From contig NZ_HE578947.1 in the NCBI RefSeq assembly GCF_000321045.1, positions 178,439 to 242,438 of the forward strand: a stretch of 64,000 bases of DNA, given 5' to 3'. The stretch is from Phytobacter massiliensis JC163. GTDB lineage: Bacteria > Pseudomonadota > Gammaproteobacteria > Enterobacterales > Enterobacteriaceae. Numbering within the stretch: the stretch's first letter is position 1; every line of letters begins with the position of its first letter. The notes beneath the pieces are model-generated. The model was not told the DNA's origin. It was given only the letters and a program-made list of their open reading frames with translations, and did not search any database. A program made the translations under genes and the position numbers. Positions 61,777 through 64,000 of the stretch are shown one piece after another.

Positions 61777-64000
61777 GTTTATGGAAGAAAATCAGCCTCG
61801 GCGTGCTGGCGTTTATCATCCTGCTGCTGGCGACGGTTATTTTCCTCGTCGGCACGACAAGCGGTTTACATATTCTGTTTAAGGCGGCTAACCGCTGGGT
61901 GCCGGGGCTGGAGATTGGCCAGGTCACGGGCGGCTGGCGCGACCTGACCCTGAAAAATGTGCGCTACGACCAGCCCGGCGTGGCGGTTAACGCAGGAGAA
62001 TTACACCTGGCGGTAAAACTCGCCTGCCTGCGCGACAGCAGCCTGTGCGTGAACGATATCTCCCTGAAAGACATTAACGTGGTTGTCGATACCAAAAAGA
62101 TGCCGCCCGCGGCGCAGGTTGAAGAGGAGGATAGCGGCCCGCTTGATCTCTCCACGCCGTATCCGATAACCCTGGGCCGGGTGGCGCTCAACAACGTTAA
62201 TATCAAAATTGATGACACCACCGTGTCGGTTATGGATTTCACCTCTGGTCTGAACTGGGAAGAGAAGAACCTGACGCTGAAACCCACCTCTCTGCGCGGC
62301 CTGCTGATTGCGCTGCCGAAAGTGGCGGACGTGGCGCAGGAAGAGGTGGTGGAACCGAAGATCGATAACCCGAAGCCGGATGAACTGCCGCTGGGCGAGT
62401 CCTTAAAGCAGCTTTTCTCAAAGCCGGTATTGCCGGAAATGACCGATGTTCACCTGCCGCTTAACCTCAATATTGAAGAGTTTCGCGGCGAACAGCTACG
62501 CCTGACCGGCGATACCGATATTACCGTCAGCAATATGCTGCTTAAGGTCAGCAGTATAGATGGCAACATGCGGCTCGATGCGCTGGATATCGACTCGACC
62601 CAGGGGACGCTGAACGCCACCGGTACGGCAAAACTGCAGAACGACTGGCCGGTCGACCTCACCCTTAACAGCACCCTCAACGTCGACCCGATCAAAGGCG
62701 AAAAGGTGAAGATTAAAGTCGGCGGCGAGGTGCGCAAGCAGCTTGAGTTCGGCGTGAATCTCTCCGGCCCGGTGGATGTGGTGCTGCGCGGGCAGACCCA
62801 GCTTGCCGAAGCCGGCCTGCCGCTTAATCTCGACATCACCAGCGAGCAGCTTTACTGGCCGTTTACCGGTGAAAAACAGTACCAGGCCGACGATGTCAAA
62901 CTCAAGCTGACCGGCAAAATGACGGACTACACGCTCTCATTCCGCACGGCGGTGAAGGGGCAGGATATTCCGCCCGCCGCGATTACCCTCGACGGCAAAG
63001 GCAATGAACAGCAGATCAATATCGACAAGCTGAGCGTGGCGGCGCTGGAAGGAAAAACCGAACTGAAAGCCCTGCTTGACTGGCAACAGGCCATTAGCTG
63101 GCGCGGCGAACTGACGCTGGACGGTATCAATACCGCCAAAACGTTCCCCGACTGGCCGGCGAAGCTGGACGGGCTGGCGAAGATGCGCGGCAGCCTGTAT
63201 GGCGGTAGCTGGCAGGTGGATATCCCTGAGCTGAAGCTTGCGGGCAACGTGAAGCAAAACAAGGTGAGCGTTGACGGCAAAGTGCGGGGCAACAGCTACA
63301 TGCAGTGGACCATTCCTGGCCTGCATCTGACGCTGGGGCGCAACACGGCGGACGTCAAAGGCGAGCTGGGGGTGAAAGACTTAAACCTCGACGCGCAGAT
63401 TAACGCGCCGGGTCTGGATAACGCCCTGCCTGGGTTAGGCGGTACGGCGAAAGGGCTGGTGAATATTCGCGGCACGGTAGAAGCCCCGCAGGTGCTGGCG
63501 GATATCACCGCCAACAATCTGCGCTGGCAGGAGTTGCGCGTCGCCCGCGTGCTGGTGAAAGGCGATGTGAAATCCACCGATCAGCTTGGCGGCACGCTCA
63601 ACGTGCGGGTGGAACGCCTGTCGCAGCCGAACGTCAATCTCAGCCTGGTGACGCTGGCGGCCAAAGGCAGCGAGAAGCAGCATGAGCTTGAGCTGCGGGT
63701 GCAGGGCGAGCCGGTGGCCGGGCAGCTAAGGCTGGCGGGCAGTTTCGATCGTGATGAGCAGCGCTGGAAAGGCACCCTCAGCGATACCCGCTTTACTACC
63801 CCTGTCGGCCCGGTAACGCTGAACCGCAGCGTCGCGCTGGACTATCGCAACCAGGAGCAGAAAATCAGCATCGGGCCGCACTGCTGGAGCAACCCCAACG
63901 CCGAGCTGTGCGTGCCGCAGACCGTCGACGCGGGCGCGGAAGGGCATGCGGTGGTCAATCTGAACCGCTTCGATCTGGCGATGATTAAGCCGTATCTGCC
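61773..64000 (+). CDS. tamB: translocation and assembly module subunit TamB (5' part)
   Basis: The N-terminal 742 codons of TamB, an AsmA-like inner-membrane-anchored protein that spans the periplasm to reach TamA and is implicated in phospholipid transport. It starts [10 protein letters not shown] with one membrane helix (about 8-28) and continues in beta-rich repeats; the frame is open to the window edge. E. coli TamB has about 1259 residues, so roughly 500 lie outside. The ATGA overlap with tamA implies coupling. Confidence 0.96.
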   Translation, partial: MSLWKKISLGVLAFIILLLATVIFLVGTTSGLHILFKAANRWVPGLEIGQVTGGWRDLTLKNVRYDQPGVAVNAGELHLAVKLACLRDSSLCVNDISLKDINVVVDTKKMPPAAQVEEEDSGPLDLSTPYPITLGRVALNNVNIKIDDTTVSVMDFTSGLNWEEKNLTLKPTSLRGLLIALPKVADVAQEEVVEPKIDNPKPDELPLGESLKQLFSKPVLPEMTDVHLPLNLNIEEFRGEQLRLTGDTDITVSNMLLKVSSIDGNMRLDALDIDSTQGTLNATGTAKLQNDWPVDLTLNSTLNVDPIKGEKVKIKVGGEVRKQLEFGVNLSGPVDVVLRGQTQLAEAGLPLNLDITSEQLYWPFTGEKQYQADDVKLKLTGKMTDYTLSFRTAVKGQDIPPAAITLDGKGNEQQINIDKLSVAALEGKTELKALLDWQQAISWRGELTLDGINTAKTFPDWPAKLDGLAKMRGSLYGGSWQVDIPELKLAGNVKQNKVSVDGKVRGNSYMQWTIPGLHLTLGRNTADVKGELGVKDLNLDAQINAPGLDNALPGLGGTAKGLVNIRGTVEAPQVLADITANNLRWQELRVARVLVKGDVKSTDQLGGTLNVRVERLSQPNVNLSLVTLAAKGSEKQHELELRVQGEPVAGQLRLAGSFDRDEQRWKGTLSDTRFTTPVGPVTLNRSVALDYRNQEQKISIGPHCWSNPNAELCVPQTVDAGAEGHAVVNLNRFDLAMIKPYL

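Overview
This window is chromosomal DNA of a member of the Enterobacteriaceae. Its gene order is almost that of Escherichia coli K-12 from the glyVXY tRNA operon to tamB (the 94-96 min region). The protein sequences are close to, but not identical with, those of E. coli, and the GC-rich third positions point to a relative such as Enterobacter, Leclercia, Kosakonia or Klebsiella; I cannot name the genus.

Layout. 1-564: two tRNA-Gly(GCC) genes, then an AT-rich intergenic stretch with three DnaA-box 9-mers at the position of the E. coli datA locus. 565-14202: queG, divergent from the run nnr-tsaE-amiB-mutL-miaA-hfq-hflX-hflK-hflC-yjeT, then purA and nsrR. 14241-16685: rnr. 16730-27721: an accessory block of 11 kb on the + strand that E. 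coli lacks between rnr and rlmB. It encodes a DcyD/CuyA-type PLP lyase, an Asp/Glu-racemase-family protein, a TauABC-like ABC importer, an M20 amidohydrolase and a Dpp/Opp-like peptide importer whose last ATPase gene is frameshifted. 27825-34484: rlmB, the yjfIJKLMC cluster and aidB. 34570-36249: yjfN, bsmA and yjfP. 36259-42966: the ula L-ascorbate regulon. 43093-45148: yjfY and the rpsF-priB-rpsR-rplI ribosomal operon. 45300-53623: an EamA permease, ytfB, fklB, cycA, ytfE, ytfF, an AraC-type regulator, qorB and ytfH. 53664-64000: cpdB, cysQ, ytfJ, ytfK, ytfL, msrA, tamA and the 5' part of tamB.

How the genes work together. The core part serves tRNA modification (queG, tsaE, miaA), mismatch repair (mutL), cell separation (amiB), RNA biology (hfq, rnr, rlmB), membrane proteolysis control (hflKC) and outer-membrane assembly (tamAB). 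NsrR, the nitric-oxide sensor encoded near 14 kb, has a good operator in front of its expected target ytfE at 50.3 kb. The 11-kb accessory block reads as an import-and-cleave pathway: two importers, an amidohydrolase that could free an amino acid from a conjugate, a racemase and a lyase that could release sulfite or sulfide, with no oxygenase. I infer a route for assimilating a sulfur-containing amino acid or its peptide or acyl conjugate, possibly cysteate.

Three genes carry apparent single-base indels: the dppF-like gene, ulaG and ulaA. miaA has a stop codon where homologues continue for eight more residues. The two ula lesions lie near the 5' ends of divergent genes. If they are real, the strain may be impaired in ascorbate fermentation; if not, they are sequencing errors.
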